NCBI RefSeq assembly: GCF_008369445.1 | Contig: NZ_VTWH01000001.1 | Span: forward strand, 310,001-374,000 | Length of the DNA: 64,000 nucleotides | Source: Aureimonas fodinaquatilis | GTDB taxonomy: Bacteria; Pseudomonadota; Alphaproteobacteria; Rhizobiales; Rhizobiaceae | Direction of reading: 5' to 3' | In this document: positions 33,934 through 42,951 of the stretch, in pieces | How positions within the stretch are numbered: position 1 is the first letter of the stretch | How the letters are laid out: every line of letters starts with the position of its first letter | Notes under the pieces: model-generated | What the model saw: only the letters and a program-made list of their open reading frames with translations | Databases searched by the model: none | What the model was told of the DNA's origin: nothing | Position numbers and translations under genes: made by a program

Positions 33934-35148
33934 TCATTTTCGCAAATGTTTGCGCAAAACAGTGATGACTTTTTGCCCCGCTGCCGCCGGCCCCTCATCC
34001 GCTATCAGTCGCCACAGCATTCCGGCCTGCCAGCGACGGCGTTTTGCTTTGGCAATGATGCGGTTCTGCCGAATCGCCTGATCCAGAAATTCAGCCACGG
34101 TTGCAACATCAACTGCCTTGGCGGGCCGGGCATAAATGGCTTGGAGCTGATGGGCGACGGCGGTCGCATCATGAGTTTTCATAAAATAGGCGCGTGCATC
34201 ATGCGAAAGCTGCTGCCGCTTTTCCACCGATTGCAGAAGATCGCCAAGAACCCTCGCAATGGTCATCGGGTTGGCATTGGCAACAGGCAGGTCGGCACCA
34301 TGTGCCTGCCACAAGTCATCCCGGATATAGGCAATCACCGGCTTGCCAAGCGCCATAGCCTCCACAGCCAGGACACCGTGCCAGCCAATGCGCAACTGAT
34401 CGATAATGATGTCGGCCTGTTCATACACTTTGCGCGCTTGCGCATGGGTCATGTTTTCCACCAGCGTGAAATCAAATTGCAGACCTTGCGTTCGCAGGGT
34501 TTCAACCGCCGCCAGCACATAGTCGCTGCCTTTGATGCCGCGCCGCGATGGCGCATGAACCACCAGCGGCCTGGCAGGCTGGCCAATGCCGCGAAATGGC
34601 CATTGCGCAGCATCCAGCACGCGCGGCACAACAATCGAGCCTGGAACATAGGATTGAATTTCCGGATCGACTGCAAAAACTCCGTCGCAAACAGCGTTGA
34701 CCCATTGCCGCAAATGAAGCTTGCTGGAAGTCGGCAGTTTTTTGAAGATATGGCCGGCCGGCTCATCGACATAGTGAAATGGATTGGCGGCGGCAAAGGG
34801 CTCCGGCAGTCGAATTTCCTGCCCGCGAAAATGGAAAAACACTTTTTTTCCAGCCTGTTTCAGAATGAGCAGGTCCAGAAGCGATGGATAGTGCAAATCC
34901 GGCCAGGCCATCGCGAAACTTCGTGCGTGAAAGTGAAAGACATCGAATTTTTCGATGAGCGGTAAAAGCCGCTGCGTCAGGTCGCCCAGAGTGTCAGGAT
35001 CGGCAAAATTGAATTTCAGATCCGCCGGATAGTTGAATTTATGCCGGTGAACAATGCAGCTTCGCGCTTCTACTCCAATGCCCCGAAGCCCTCTTGCCAA
35101 GGCATCCGGTTGCCCTGCCTGTCCGGTAACACCCTGCAATACCCGCAT
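33934..35148 (-). CDS. Glycosyltransferase, GT-B fold (family 1/4 type)
   Basis: A 404-residue cytoplasmic enzyme. The N-terminal half starts MRVLQGVTGQAGQPDALARGL, with an acceptor-side Rossmann fold; the C-terminal half contains the donor site region HGVLAVEAMALGKPVIAYIRDD with the conserved glutamate. It is the third gene of a minus-strand operon (wbpI-like, ABC-like membrane protein, transferase), spaced 18 bp from the preceding gene. It probably adds a sugar to the surface glycan built by this locus; the linkage is not inferable. Confidence 0.85.
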   Translation of the reverse strand: MRVLQGVTGQAGQPDALARGLRGIGVEARSCIVHRHKFNYPADLKFNFADPDTLGDLTQRLLPLIEKFDVFHFHARSFAMAWPDLHYPSLLDLLILKQAGKKVFFHFRGQEIRLPEPFAAANPFHYVDEPAGHIFKKLPTSSKLHLRQWVNAVCDGVFAVDPEIQSYVPGSIVVPRVLDAAQWPFRGIGQPARPLVVHAPSRRGIKGSDYVLAAVETLRTQGLQFDFTLVENMTHAQARKVYEQADIIIDQLRIGWHGVLAVEAMALGKPVIAYIRDDLWQAHGADLPVANANPMTIARVLGDLLQSVEKRQQLSHDARAYFMKTHDATAVAHQLQAIYARPAKAVDVATVAEFLDQAIRQNRIIAKAKRRRWQAGMLWRLIADEGPAAAGQKVITVLRKHLRK

Positions 35149-35166
35149 TTTTCGCCCTTTTCTGGC

Positions 35167-36096
35167 TTAGGCCAAAGATGGTTGATCCGGTGAAATGGCA
35201 AAAACCGCTTCGTGATGCTGTAGAACGGACGGCGCAAAGGCTGCGCTGCTGATGAAGCTTGAAAACATGCGGCTGACCAACCCGAGATAAAGTTGCATCA
35301 GCATGAAAGCGACGAAGGCTTCGCCCGGGCTGAGCTGAATTTTCAGAAAATGCAAAATGGCTATGGCCAGCGTGAAAAGCAGCGCGAACAGCCATGCGGC
35401 ATGGCTGAACACCGATGCCAGAAATATGCGATTGGAATAGGCGCGGAAGTAGATTTGCAGCGCATCAGGCTCACCAGCCCCGGCGTCCAGTTTCCAGCGG
35501 GCAACCTCCCGCGAATGGGTTAGCAGATCACTGGCAGAGGACTGCATTCTGGCAGCCAGACGTATGAATGCCAGATAGAGGGCAATGGCTGACAGGGTGA
35601 AAATCACTGCAATAATGAGCGCCCATTGCCACGTGATCAGCATAGGCAGCAAAAGGAAGTTCAACAGCAGGATGGTGGCCGAGCCGAAAGCCTTCATGCT
35701 CGCCAGCGACAACCTTCCATAATAGTTGGAAGCGCGGGTAACGGTGCGGTCTTCACTGGCGGAGGGCATATTGATGCGACGGATTGAGCGGGCAAGGGCA
35801 AGCTCGCTGGCTGAAATCAGCCGGGATTCCAGAAGGCTGATGGCAAGGCGTGAACCAAAAGCAGTGCATGCCAGGGCCATGGCAGCCAACAGCATCAACT
35901 CTTGGTTGGAGATGAAACGAGCCAGCAGCGGGTGGGCCTGCAAGCCAAAGACGCCAAAGCCGAAATGCATGGCGATGACCAGAGAGAATGCGGTGGACGC
36001 CCAGAGAAAAATCGCTTCAAGGCAGCAGTAAACACCCACCGTTCGCCGGTTGTTGATCGCCGAATGCAGGAAAATGCGCCAGGACTGTTTGTTCAT
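35167..36096 (-). CDS. ABC-exporter-like membrane protein lacking an ATPase domain
   Basis: A 309-residue protein with about six membrane helices in the order of a type 1 ABC exporter membrane domain. The closing segment LSPGEAFVAFMLMQLYLGLVSRMFSSFISS and the preceding cytoplasmic helices resemble the exporter fold, but the protein ends near SISPDQPSLA-like residues with no Walker motifs. ATG at 36096 is chosen; the frame to 36270 lies inside wbpI. It sits between a glycosyltransferase and wbpI genes, 22 bp from the latter. Possible roles are glycan transport with an ATPase encoded elsewhere, or a non-transport membrane role. Confidence 0.6.
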   Translation of the reverse strand: MNKQSWRIFLHSAINNRRTVGVYCCLEAIFLWASTAFSLVIAMHFGFGVFGLQAHPLLARFISNQELMLLAAMALACTAFGSRLAISLLESRLISASELALARSIRRINMPSASEDRTVTRASNYYGRLSLASMKAFGSATILLLNFLLLPMLITWQWALIIAVIFTLSAIALYLAFIRLAARMQSSASDLLTHSREVARWKLDAGAGEPDALQIYFRAYSNRIFLASVFSHAAWLFALLFTLAIAILHFLKIQLSPGEAFVAFMLMQLYLGLVSRMFSSFISSAAFAPSVLQHHEAVFAISPDQPSLA

Positions 36097-36118
36097 TTGC
36101 GAAGCTTTCCGGTTGGCG

Positions 36119-37201
36119 TCATTGGCATATGATCCGGCAGATTTCCCTGGCGGCATGCCCGTCGCCATAAGGGGCCGCGTCAACCCCTCGCGTTCCGATT
36201 GCCGCCAGCATTGCCTGACACAGGCCAGGTTGATCGGGCGGGGCCAGCCTGTTCCAGCCCAGATCAACAAGTTCCACCCACTCAGTTTCTGTTCGATAGG
36301 TGACGCATGGCACGCGGTGGAAAAACGCTTCCTTTTGCACGCCGCCTGAATCGGTGGCGATCAGCGCGGCATTGGCCACAAGTGCCGCCATGTCGAGATA
36401 GCCGAGCGGCTCAACAGCCATGACACGCTGAAACTTAAGCCCGGTTTTGCGCATGCAGGCTGCAGTGCGTGGATGCAACGGCAGAACAACGGGCATTGTG
36501 TCCGCAACCTCCTCCAAAGCGGAAACAATTGCACTCAGCCATGTTGTGTTTGCCGTATTTTCGGCGCGATGCAGGGTGGCAAGAATGTAGTTGCCGGATT
36601 GCACCCCCGTTGTTTGCAAAACCGTGCTGCGCGCCGTGCGCTCCACAGCCAGCAAGCCGGCGTCATACATGACATCGCCCACTTGAAAAATCCGACTTGC
36701 AGCAAAGCCCTCACGTTGCAGGTTGCCGGTGGCAGTCCGGGTCGGTGTGAACAGAAGATCGCTCAAATGATCCGTCATCACACGATTGATTTCTTCCGGC
36801 ATGGCGCGGTTGAAAGAGCGAAGACCGGCTTCGACATGGGCAACCGCTATTCCCAGCTTTGCCGCCACCAGCGCCCCGGCCAGCGTGGAATTCGTGTCAC
36901 CATAGACCAGCACGCGGTCCGGGCGGAGAAACTCCAGCACCGGCTCCAGCTTCTGCATCATCAGCCCGGTCATTGCGCCGTGATTGCCACCATGCACGTC
37001 CAGATGAATATCCGGCTGCCTGATTCCCAATTCCTGAAAGAAGATATCCGACATATTCGCATCAAAATGCTGGCCGGTGTGAATGAGGATTTCTTCAACG
37101 CCGGATAAAGCAAGTTCCCGGCTGACCGGTGCAACTTTAACGAACTGTGGGCGTGCACCTACGATTGTGACGAGCCTGTTCACCTTAATGTTATGTCCCA
37201 T
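36119..37201 (-). CDS. wbpI: Non-hydrolysing UDP-N-acetylglucosamine 2-epimerase family, WbpI-type
   Basis: A 360-residue GT-B-like epimerase: GARPQFVKVAPVSREL near residue 15, HTGQHFD, MSDIFFQELGI, YGDTNSTLAGALVAAK, HVEAGLRSFN and the DSGGVQKEAF signature. The family covers WecB (UDP-GlcNAc to UDP-ManNAc) and WbpI (UDP-GlcNAc3NAcA to UDP-ManNAc3NAcA). The neighbours wbpB, wbpD, wbpE and wbpA, which together make UDP-GlcNAc3NAcA, favour the WbpI role, but WecB activity cannot be excluded from sequence alone. It is divergent from wbpB and heads its operon. Confidence 0.82.
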   Translation of the reverse strand: MGHNIKVNRLVTIVGARPQFVKVAPVSRELALSGVEEILIHTGQHFDANMSDIFFQELGIRQPDIHLDVHGGNHGAMTGLMMQKLEPVLEFLRPDRVLVYGDTNSTLAGALVAAKLGIAVAHVEAGLRSFNRAMPEEINRVMTDHLSDLLFTPTRTATGNLQREGFAASRIFQVGDVMYDAGLLAVERTARSTVLQTTGVQSGNYILATLHRAENTANTTWLSAIVSALEEVADTMPVVLPLHPRTAACMRKTGLKFQRVMAVEPLGYLDMAALVANAALIATDSGGVQKEAFFHRVPCVTYRTETEWVELVDLGWNRLAPPDQPGLCQAMLAAIGTRGVDAAPYGDGHAAREICRIICQ

Positions 37202-37346
37202 GAAAAGCGGTATGGCGACCTGGCCAATGTACCAAGTATTGCAAAATACATTTACATTTATATCAGGATTAGATAAAGGAATTTATCCTAAATATAAACT
37301 GATAAAACGTATGATTTATATCTTTGAATAAGGTGATTTTTAGGCG
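37202..37346. promoter_or_regulatory. AT-rich divergent promoter region of the polysaccharide locus
   Basis: A strongly AT-rich gap between the divergent wbpI and wbpB genes. It contains the dyad GATAAAGGAATTTATC (37272-37287). Promoters for both directions must lie here or near; clear -35/-10 pairs could not be fixed. Confidence 0.5.
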
Positions 37347-38330
37347 ATGAGTTCCAGGGAGGATAAAGTCGGGGTTGCCGTTGTGGGGTGTGGCCATTGG
37401 GGTCAGAATCTGGTGCGCAATTTTTCCCAGTTGGGCGCCCTGTCTGCGGTGGTCGACGCCGACATGCAGCAGGCGGCCAGGCTCGCCGCCGAATATGGCG
37501 TTTCAGCCTTGACGCTTGACGCTGCCCTGGCAGATGACCGCATCCACGCAATTGCCACTGCCGTTCCCGCTGCTCTCCATCACGATGTTGCCTTGCGTGC
37601 CATTCACGCTGGCAAACACGTTTTTGTCGAAAAACCCATCGCTCTTTCGCTTGAGGATGGCGAGGACATCCAGGCGCAGGCCATTTTGCACGACCGTGTG
37701 CTGATGGTCGGTCATCTGCTGCAATATCATCCGGCATATCTGAAAATGCAGGAACTGATTGCGGCCGATCACATCGGCGAATTGCGCCATGTTTACTCCA
37801 ACCGCCTGAGCATGGGCCGGCTTCGGCAGGAGGAAGATGTGGTGTGGAGCTTTGCGCCGCACGATATCTCGATGATCCTTGGTCTGGCGGCTGGCAATGC
37901 GCCATCCGAGGTTTTGGCGCACGGGTGCTCGCTGGTGTCGGATGAAGGCCGTGCTGACGCCGCGCATGTGCACATGCGCTTTTGCTCCGGTCTGCGCGCG
38001 CATGTTTTTGTTTCCTGGCTGCATCCGTTCAAGGAGCAGAAGCTGGTGGCAATCGGGGAGAGGGGTTGTCTGGTCTTTGACGACACGAAGCCCTGGGACG
38101 AAAAGCTGGTTTGCACCGATTACTCAAGCCCCGGGGGCGTTTCTCTGCAAAAGGGCGGCGTGACCAGTATTTCCCTGCAACCTGCCGAACCCCTGCAGGA
38201 GGAGTGCAGGCATTTTCTGCAATCTGTGGCGTTGAAGAGTGTGCCGCGCACCGACGGGTTTGAGGCGCTGGCAGTCTTGCGCGTGCTGAAGCGGGCTGAG
38301 CTGGCTTTGAGAGAAGGGGTTGCCGCATGA
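37347..38330 (+). CDS. wbpB: NAD-dependent sugar oxidoreductase, WbpB type (Gfo/Idh/MocA)
   Basis: A 327-residue Gfo/Idh/MocA oxidoreductase: NAD motif GCGHWGQNLVRNF near residue 14, EKPIALSLEDGE with the conserved lysine, and the C-terminal Gfo domain with VWSFAPHDISMIL. By neighbourhood it should oxidise C3 of UDP-GlcNAc uronic acid (UDP-GlcNAcA) to the 3-keto sugar that WbpE aminates. It overlaps wbpD by four bases. ATG at 37347, preceded by an AAGGTG sequence. Confidence 0.85.
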   Translation: MSSREDKVGVAVVGCGHWGQNLVRNFSQLGALSAVVDADMQQAARLAAEYGVSALTLDAALADDRIHAIATAVPAALHHDVALRAIHAGKHVFVEKPIALSLEDGEDIQAQAILHDRVLMVGHLLQYHPAYLKMQELIAADHIGELRHVYSNRLSMGRLRQEEDVVWSFAPHDISMILGLAAGNAPSEVLAHGCSLVSDEGRADAAHVHMRFCSGLRAHVFVSWLHPFKEQKLVAIGERGCLVFDDTKPWDEKLVCTDYSSPGGVSLQKGGVTSISLQPAEPLQEECRHFLQSVALKSVPRTDGFEALAVLRVLKRAELALREGVAA

Positions 38331-38929
38331 ACGCTGCAACAGTTCCGGCAAATTCTGAAACAGACATTTCGGTCTTCGTGCATCCGACCGCCGTGGTGGA
38401 TGATGGCGTGCAGATCGGAGCGGGAAGTCGAATCTGGCATTTCTCTCATATTCTCGGCCAGACCATACTGGGGCAGAACGTGATTGTCGGTCAGAACGTG
38501 GTGATTGGCCCGCAGGTTTCGGTGGGTGATGGCTGCAAGATTCAGAACAATGTCAGCCTTTACAAGGGCGTGACACTGGAAGCAGACGTTTTCTGTGGCC
38601 CCTCCTGTGTTTTCACCAATGTCCTGAATCCACGTGCCTTTGTTGAGCGCAAGGATGAGTTCCGCCCGACACTGGTGCGGCAGGGAGCAACGATAGGCGC
38701 CAATGCCACAATTGTTTGCGGCAACGTGCTTGGCCGTTTCTGCATGATCGCCGCCGGTGCGGTGGTGACGCATGACGTGCCGGATTTTGCATTGATGGTT
38801 GGGGTGCCCGCCCGGCGGCGGGGCTGGGTTTCGCGGGAGGGAGAGATTCTGGGCGCAGATCTCGTCTGCCCGCGAACAGGCGAGCGTTACAGAGAAATTG
38901 CTCCCGACCAGTTGATGGAAGTGGACTGA
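38327..38929 (+). CDS. wbpD: UDP-sugar N-acetyltransferase, WbpD type
   Basis: A 200-residue left-handed beta-helix acetyltransferase with hexapeptide repeats (VHPTAVVDDGVQIGAGSRIWHFSHI, NVIVGQNVVIGPQVSVGDGCKI, GATIGANATIVCG). It should acetylate the 3-amino group of UDP-GlcNAc3NA using acetyl-CoA. The ATG overlaps the wbpB stop as ATGA. The 75-bp gap to wbpE is AT-rich. Confidence 0.88.
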   Translation: MNAATVPANSETDISVFVHPTAVVDDGVQIGAGSRIWHFSHILGQTILGQNVIVGQNVVIGPQVSVGDGCKIQNNVSLYKGVTLEADVFCGPSCVFTNVLNPRAFVERKDEFRPTLVRQGATIGANATIVCGNVLGRFCMIAAGAVVTHDVPDFALMVGVPARRRGWVSREGEILGADLVCPRTGERYREIAPDQLMEVD

Positions 38930-39004
38930 AATAATGTCGGGTGCGGATGCAAGCAAAAGCAAAAATAATCTGCGCTTGTTCAGTGATATTTTGAGGAATT
39001 TATA

Positions 39005-40150
39005 ATGACCAATCCAATTTCTTTTATTGATTTGGCTGCGCAGAGAGATCTGATACGAACTGATCTGGACGCGGCTATCAAGCGTGTTGTGGACCATGGG
39101 GCATTTATTCTTGGCCCCGAAGTTAATGAATTTGAAGTTGAGCTCGGCAAGTTTGCTGAAGTTGATCACGTGGTGGGGTGTTCCAACGGAACCGATGCAT
39201 TGGCAATGCCTCTGCGTGTGTGGGGCATTGGCCCGGGCGATGCAGTGTTCGTACCGTCATTCACATTTGCCGCAACAGCAGAAATCGTCACCTGGTTTGG
39301 CGCAACGCCCGTTTTTGTGGATGTGGATGCGGCAACCTGCAACATGTCGCTTGCTAGTCTGCAGGCGGCAATCCAGGATGTGCTGCAGCAGGGAAATTTA
39401 AAGCCGCGGGTGGTGATCGCTGTCGATCTGTTTGGTCGGCTGGCAGACTATCCTCGCCTTCGTGAGCTTTGCAATCAACACGGCCTTTATCTTGTGTCGG
39501 ATGCGGCACAGGGGCTTGGCGCCACATCCAACGGCTTGCAGGCAGGGCATTGGGCTGATGTGGTTACCACCAGCTTTTTCCCGGCCAAGCCCCTTGGCTG
39601 CTACGGTGACGGCGGGGCGGTTCTGACCAACAATGCCGAACTGGCAGAGGGGCTTTTGTCGGTGCGCGTGCATGGCAAGGGCAAGGACAAATACGACAAT
39701 GTGCGCATCGGCATGAATGCGCGTTTGGACACGTTGCAGGCGGCGGTGCTTCTTCAGAAACTGGCTGTATTTCCGCAGGAAATTATCGCCAGAAATCGTA
39801 TTGCAGCACAGTACAATGCCCTGCTGGGAGATATTGTTCAGGTGCCGGAACTCTCGCCGCAAGAGGTTTCCACCTGGGCGCAATACACAATCGTGGTGCA
39901 CTCAATGGACAGGGACGAGCTTGCCGAACGGATGCGGCAGAGTGGCGTACCAACTGCGGTTTACTATCCGCGTTCCCTGCACCAGCAAACGGCCTATCGT
40001 GAATTTCCCTGTGCACCGGGCGGCTTGCCGGTTTCCGAAGCTTTGTCAGCCACGGTGCTCAGCCTTCCCATGCACCCATACCTGTCGCAGAGCGATCAGG
40101 CGCGGGTGGTTTCGGTTTTGCGTCAATCGGTTCTGCGCAAAGCAGCTTGA
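39005..40150 (+). CDS. wbpE: PLP-dependent sugar aminotransferase, WbpE type (DegT/DnrJ)
   Basis: A 381-residue DegT/DnrJ/EryC1/StrS aminotransferase. The PLP Schiff-base lysine is Lys195 in TSFFPAKPLGCYGDGGA; the PLP phosphate region GCSNGTDAL is near residue 58 and the ring-stacking EIGTVSDAAQ-like VSDAAQGLGA is near 163. In WbpB/E/D pathways it uses glutamate to aminate the 3-keto UDP-sugar. GAGGAATTTATA precedes the ATG at 39005. Confidence 0.88.
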   Translation: MTNPISFIDLAAQRDLIRTDLDAAIKRVVDHGAFILGPEVNEFEVELGKFAEVDHVVGCSNGTDALAMPLRVWGIGPGDAVFVPSFTFAATAEIVTWFGATPVFVDVDAATCNMSLASLQAAIQDVLQQGNLKPRVVIAVDLFGRLADYPRLRELCNQHGLYLVSDAAQGLGATSNGLQAGHWADVVTTSFFPAKPLGCYGDGGAVLTNNAELAEGLLSVRVHGKGKDKYDNVRIGMNARLDTLQAAVLLQKLAVFPQEIIARNRIAAQYNALLGDIVQVPELSPQEVSTWAQYTIVVHSMDRDELAERMRQSGVPTAVYYPRSLHQQTAYREFPCAPGGLPVSEALSATVLSLPMHPYLSQSDQARVVSVLRQSVLRKAA

Positions 40151-40246
40151 ATTGCGGCCTCGCGGCAGCGGTTCGGCTGCCTGTCTCTCCTTGAAAAGCG
40201 GCTTCAAACCCAAGTCGGGCGGGACATTACAGAATAGAAGGAACAG

Positions 40247-41647
40247 ATGTTCATGAATCAGGTACCGGTAATGGCAGTCCTGCAAGAACAGGCCACCGTC
40301 AGTCTGAATGAGCATGCGCGCAGCTTTATCGCAAAGGTGGAAAACCGAACGGCACGCATCGGGGTCATCGGTCTGGGCTATGTTGGCTTGCCACTGGCGC
40401 TGGCCTTTTTCAAATCCGGGTTTCCGGTGGTCGGCGTGGATGTGGACGCAAGCAAGGTGCAGCATCTTCTGGAGGCAAAGACCTACATTCGACACATCTC
40501 GTGTGAGCGGCTTGCCGAAATGCGGGACTCAGGCAAATTCACGCCTACGACGGATTTTGCAAGTCTGCAGACTGTCGATGCGATTATCATTTGCGTGCCG
40601 ACGCCGCTGACGGTGCACCGCGAGCCGGATATGAGCTATGTGACGGGAACAGCCGAAAAAATTGCCCGCAATCTGCGCCCCGGACAGTTGGTTGCGCTGG
40701 AATCCACCACCTATCCTTTCACCAGCGAAGACCTGTTGAGCGGCATTCTGGAGAGGGGCTCGGGGTTGCTGGCAAATGTGGACTTTGCAATTGCCTATTC
40801 CCCGGAGCGGGAAGACCCGGGAAACCCGCATTTTGACACCCACACGATTCCCAAAGTTGTCGGCGCGTGCGCGCCGGATGCGGGTGATATGGCAGAAGCG
40901 CTTTACAGCGCCATTATTGGCAAGGTTGTGCGGGTTAACTCCATGCGAGTGGCCGAGGCGGTGAAGCTGACGGAGAATATCTTTCGGTCGGTCAACATCG
41001 CGCTCGTCAATGAGCTGAAAATCATTTTCGATAAAATGGACATTGATGTCTGGGAGGTCATTCAGGCTGCATCCACCAAACCCTTTGGCTACATGCCGTT
41101 TTACCCCGGTCCGGGAATTGGTGGCCACTGCATTCCGATAGATCCGTTTTACCTGACATGGAAGGCCCGGGAATACGGCGTTTCAACCCGGTTTATCGAG
41201 TTGGCTGGCCAGATCAACAGCCATATGCCGGATTATGTCGTGCAGCGCACGGCTGATGCCATGAATGACAGGCTGGCACGCTCTGTCCGCAACTCACGCA
41301 TTCTTGTTGTGGGCATTGCCTATAAAAAGAATGTTGATGACATGCGGGAGAGCCCGGCGCTGCCGCTCATCGAGCGTTTTCAGGAGAAGGGCGCTCTGGT
41401 CAGCTATTATGACCCCTATGTGGCGCAGGTCATGCCGATGCGGGAACATGCGGCTCTGGCCGATATGAAGTCCATTGAATGGAATGAGGATGTGCTGGCC
41501 TCGTTCGATGTTGCGGTCATCGCAACCGATCATTCCGATGTCGATTATCTGCCACTGCTGAAGACTGTCGATCTGGTGGTGGATACGCGCAATGCGCTGT
41601 CTGGCGAACAGCGCGCGGCCTTTGCCGACCGCATTGTCCGCGCCTGA
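40247..41647 (+). CDS. wbpA: UDP-N-acetylglucosamine 6-dehydrogenase, WbpA type
   Basis: A 466-residue nucleotide-sugar dehydrogenase. The NAD motif GVIGLGYVGLPLALAF is near residue 38; the catalytic cysteine, Cys295, is in the PGPGIGGHCIPIDPF signature. It converts UDP-GlcNAc to UDP-GlcNAcA with two NAD, the first step of the pathway completed by wbpB, wbpE, wbpD and wbpI. AAGGA precedes the ATG at 40247. UDP-glucose dehydrogenases share the fold, but the WbpBED neighbourhood favours UDP-GlcNAc. Confidence 0.85.
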   Translation: MFMNQVPVMAVLQEQATVSLNEHARSFIAKVENRTARIGVIGLGYVGLPLALAFFKSGFPVVGVDVDASKVQHLLEAKTYIRHISCERLAEMRDSGKFTPTTDFASLQTVDAIIICVPTPLTVHREPDMSYVTGTAEKIARNLRPGQLVALESTTYPFTSEDLLSGILERGSGLLANVDFAIAYSPEREDPGNPHFDTHTIPKVVGACAPDAGDMAEALYSAIIGKVVRVNSMRVAEAVKLTENIFRSVNIALVNELKIIFDKMDIDVWEVIQAASTKPFGYMPFYPGPGIGGHCIPIDPFYLTWKAREYGVSTRFIELAGQINSHMPDYVVQRTADAMNDRLARSVRNSRILVVGIAYKKNVDDMRESPALPLIERFQEKGALVSYYDPYVAQVMPMREHAALADMKSIEWNEDVLASFDVAVIATDHSDVDYLPLLKTVDLVVDTRNALSGEQRAAFADRIVRA

Positions 41648-41680
41648 TTTGCACGCTGTCATGGCGGAGATTCAAGTGGC

Positions 41681-42895
41681 ATGAGACATGTCTGGATCTT
41701 GAACCATTACGTGCAGGTGCCGGGTGGGCCGGGAGGAACCCGGCATATTTCACTGGGGCGCCATTTGCCGGAGCATGGCTGGCAGGCAACTTTGATCGCC
41801 GCCAGCACAGACCACAGTTCGGGCGCGCAGCGGCTGGCAGAGGGTGAGGCGCATCGCCTCGATTTCCATGATGGCGTTCCGGTTCTATGGCTGCGGACGC
41901 GCAATTATCGCGGCAATGGGCGGGACCGCATTGCCAATATGCTGGATTACACGCGAGCTGTCTTGCGTCGCGGCAGTCTTGCGGAACTGGCACCGCCAGA
42001 TCTGATTGTCGGCTCCAGCGTTCACCCATTGGCAGCCTGGGCCGGCATGCGGCTTGCAAGGCGGCATGGCGTGCCATTTGTCTTTGAGGTGCGCGATCTG
42101 TGGCCGCAGACATTGATCGACATGGGCCGCATCTCAACATGGCATCCGGCAGCGATCGCGCTGCGTCTCTTGGAGCGCTCTCTCTACAATGCCGCCAGCC
42201 GGATCATAGTGCTTCTGCCGAATGCAAAATCCTACATCGTGCCGCTCGGTATTGATTGTGAAAAGATTGTCTGGATTCCAAATGGCGTGGATGTCGAAAG
42301 GTTTCCGACGCTGCCACGACGGAAAGCCGATGATCGCTTTGTCTTCATGTATCTTGGAGCGCATGGCACGGCGAATGGTCTGGAAACTCTGGTGCAGGCC
42401 ATGCGGCTTTTGCAGGCTAATCCTGCTGCTCGCCATATTTCGCTTCGGTTGATTGGAGCTGGACCGCAAAAGGAAGCGTTACGAAAGCTGGCGGCAGGCC
42501 TGAACAACCTCATCTTTGAAGATCCGGTTGCTAAGGCTGCCGTGCCACAGGTTGCGGCGGAGGCGGATGCCTTTGTCTTTTGCCTGAAAGACACACCGGT
42601 CTTCCGCTACGGCATCAGTTCAAACAAATTGTTCGACTATATGGCTGCGGCACGGCCGATCGTGTCTTGCTGCAACGCTGCCAACAATGTGGTTTCAGAG
42701 GCCGGTGCCGGGCTATCGACCCCTGCCGGTCAGCCCGGCCTTCTGGCTGATCGTCTGCTGGAAATGGCGTCGCTGCCTTTCGCACATCAGGAGGCCATGG
42801 GCCAAGCAGGCCGCACGCACCTGCTGCAACATTACAGCATGGAACATTTGAGCCATCGCTTCGCCATGGCGCTTGACGCGTGTCAGCGCATTTGA
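41681..42895 (+). CDS. Glycosyltransferase family 4 (WbuB-like)
   Basis: A 404-residue GT-B transferase with a WbuB-like N-terminus (RHVWILNHYVQVPGGPGGTRH) and a C-terminal donor half containing FVFMYLGAHGTANGLETLVQAM and SSNKLFDYMAAARPIVSCC with the conserved acid. It is the last plus-strand gene of the polysaccharide locus, 33 bp after wbpA. WbuB members often add the first or second sugar to the lipid carrier, so this is a candidate for incorporating the diacetamido uronate. A short tandem repeat overlaps its 3' end. Confidence 0.85.
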   Translation: MRHVWILNHYVQVPGGPGGTRHISLGRHLPEHGWQATLIAASTDHSSGAQRLAEGEAHRLDFHDGVPVLWLRTRNYRGNGRDRIANMLDYTRAVLRRGSLAELAPPDLIVGSSVHPLAAWAGMRLARRHGVPFVFEVRDLWPQTLIDMGRISTWHPAAIALRLLERSLYNAASRIIVLLPNAKSYIVPLGIDCEKIVWIPNGVDVERFPTLPRRKADDRFVFMYLGAHGTANGLETLVQAMRLLQANPAARHISLRLIGAGPQKEALRKLAAGLNNLIFEDPVAKAAVPQVAAEADAFVFCLKDTPVFRYGISSNKLFDYMAAARPIVSCCNAANNVVSEAGAGLSTPAGQPGLLADRLLEMASLPFAHQEAMGQAGRTHLLQHYSMEHLSHRFAMALDACQRI

Positions 42896-42938
42896 GTCGC
42901 GCGCCTGTGAGTGAGTAAGTCGCGCGCCTGTGAGTGAG
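42895..42938. repeat. 21-bp direct repeat at the 3' end of the glycosyltransferase gene
   Basis: Identical copies lie at 42895-42915 and 42918-42938 with a period of 23 bases; the core is GTCGCGCGCCTGTGAGTGAG. The first begins inside the stop codon. It probably arose by replication slippage. No other copy is noticed. Confidence 0.8.
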
Positions 42939-42951
42939 AAAAATTTGGATA

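Noticed and set aside
35167-36270. Longer start for the ABC-like membrane protein
   Set aside because: The extra 58 residues fall within the wbpI gene and lack membrane or family features.
40160-40190. Terminator between wbpE and wbpA
   Set aside because: A GGCAGC/GCTGCC hairpin is present, but there is no T-run and the genes look co-transcribed.
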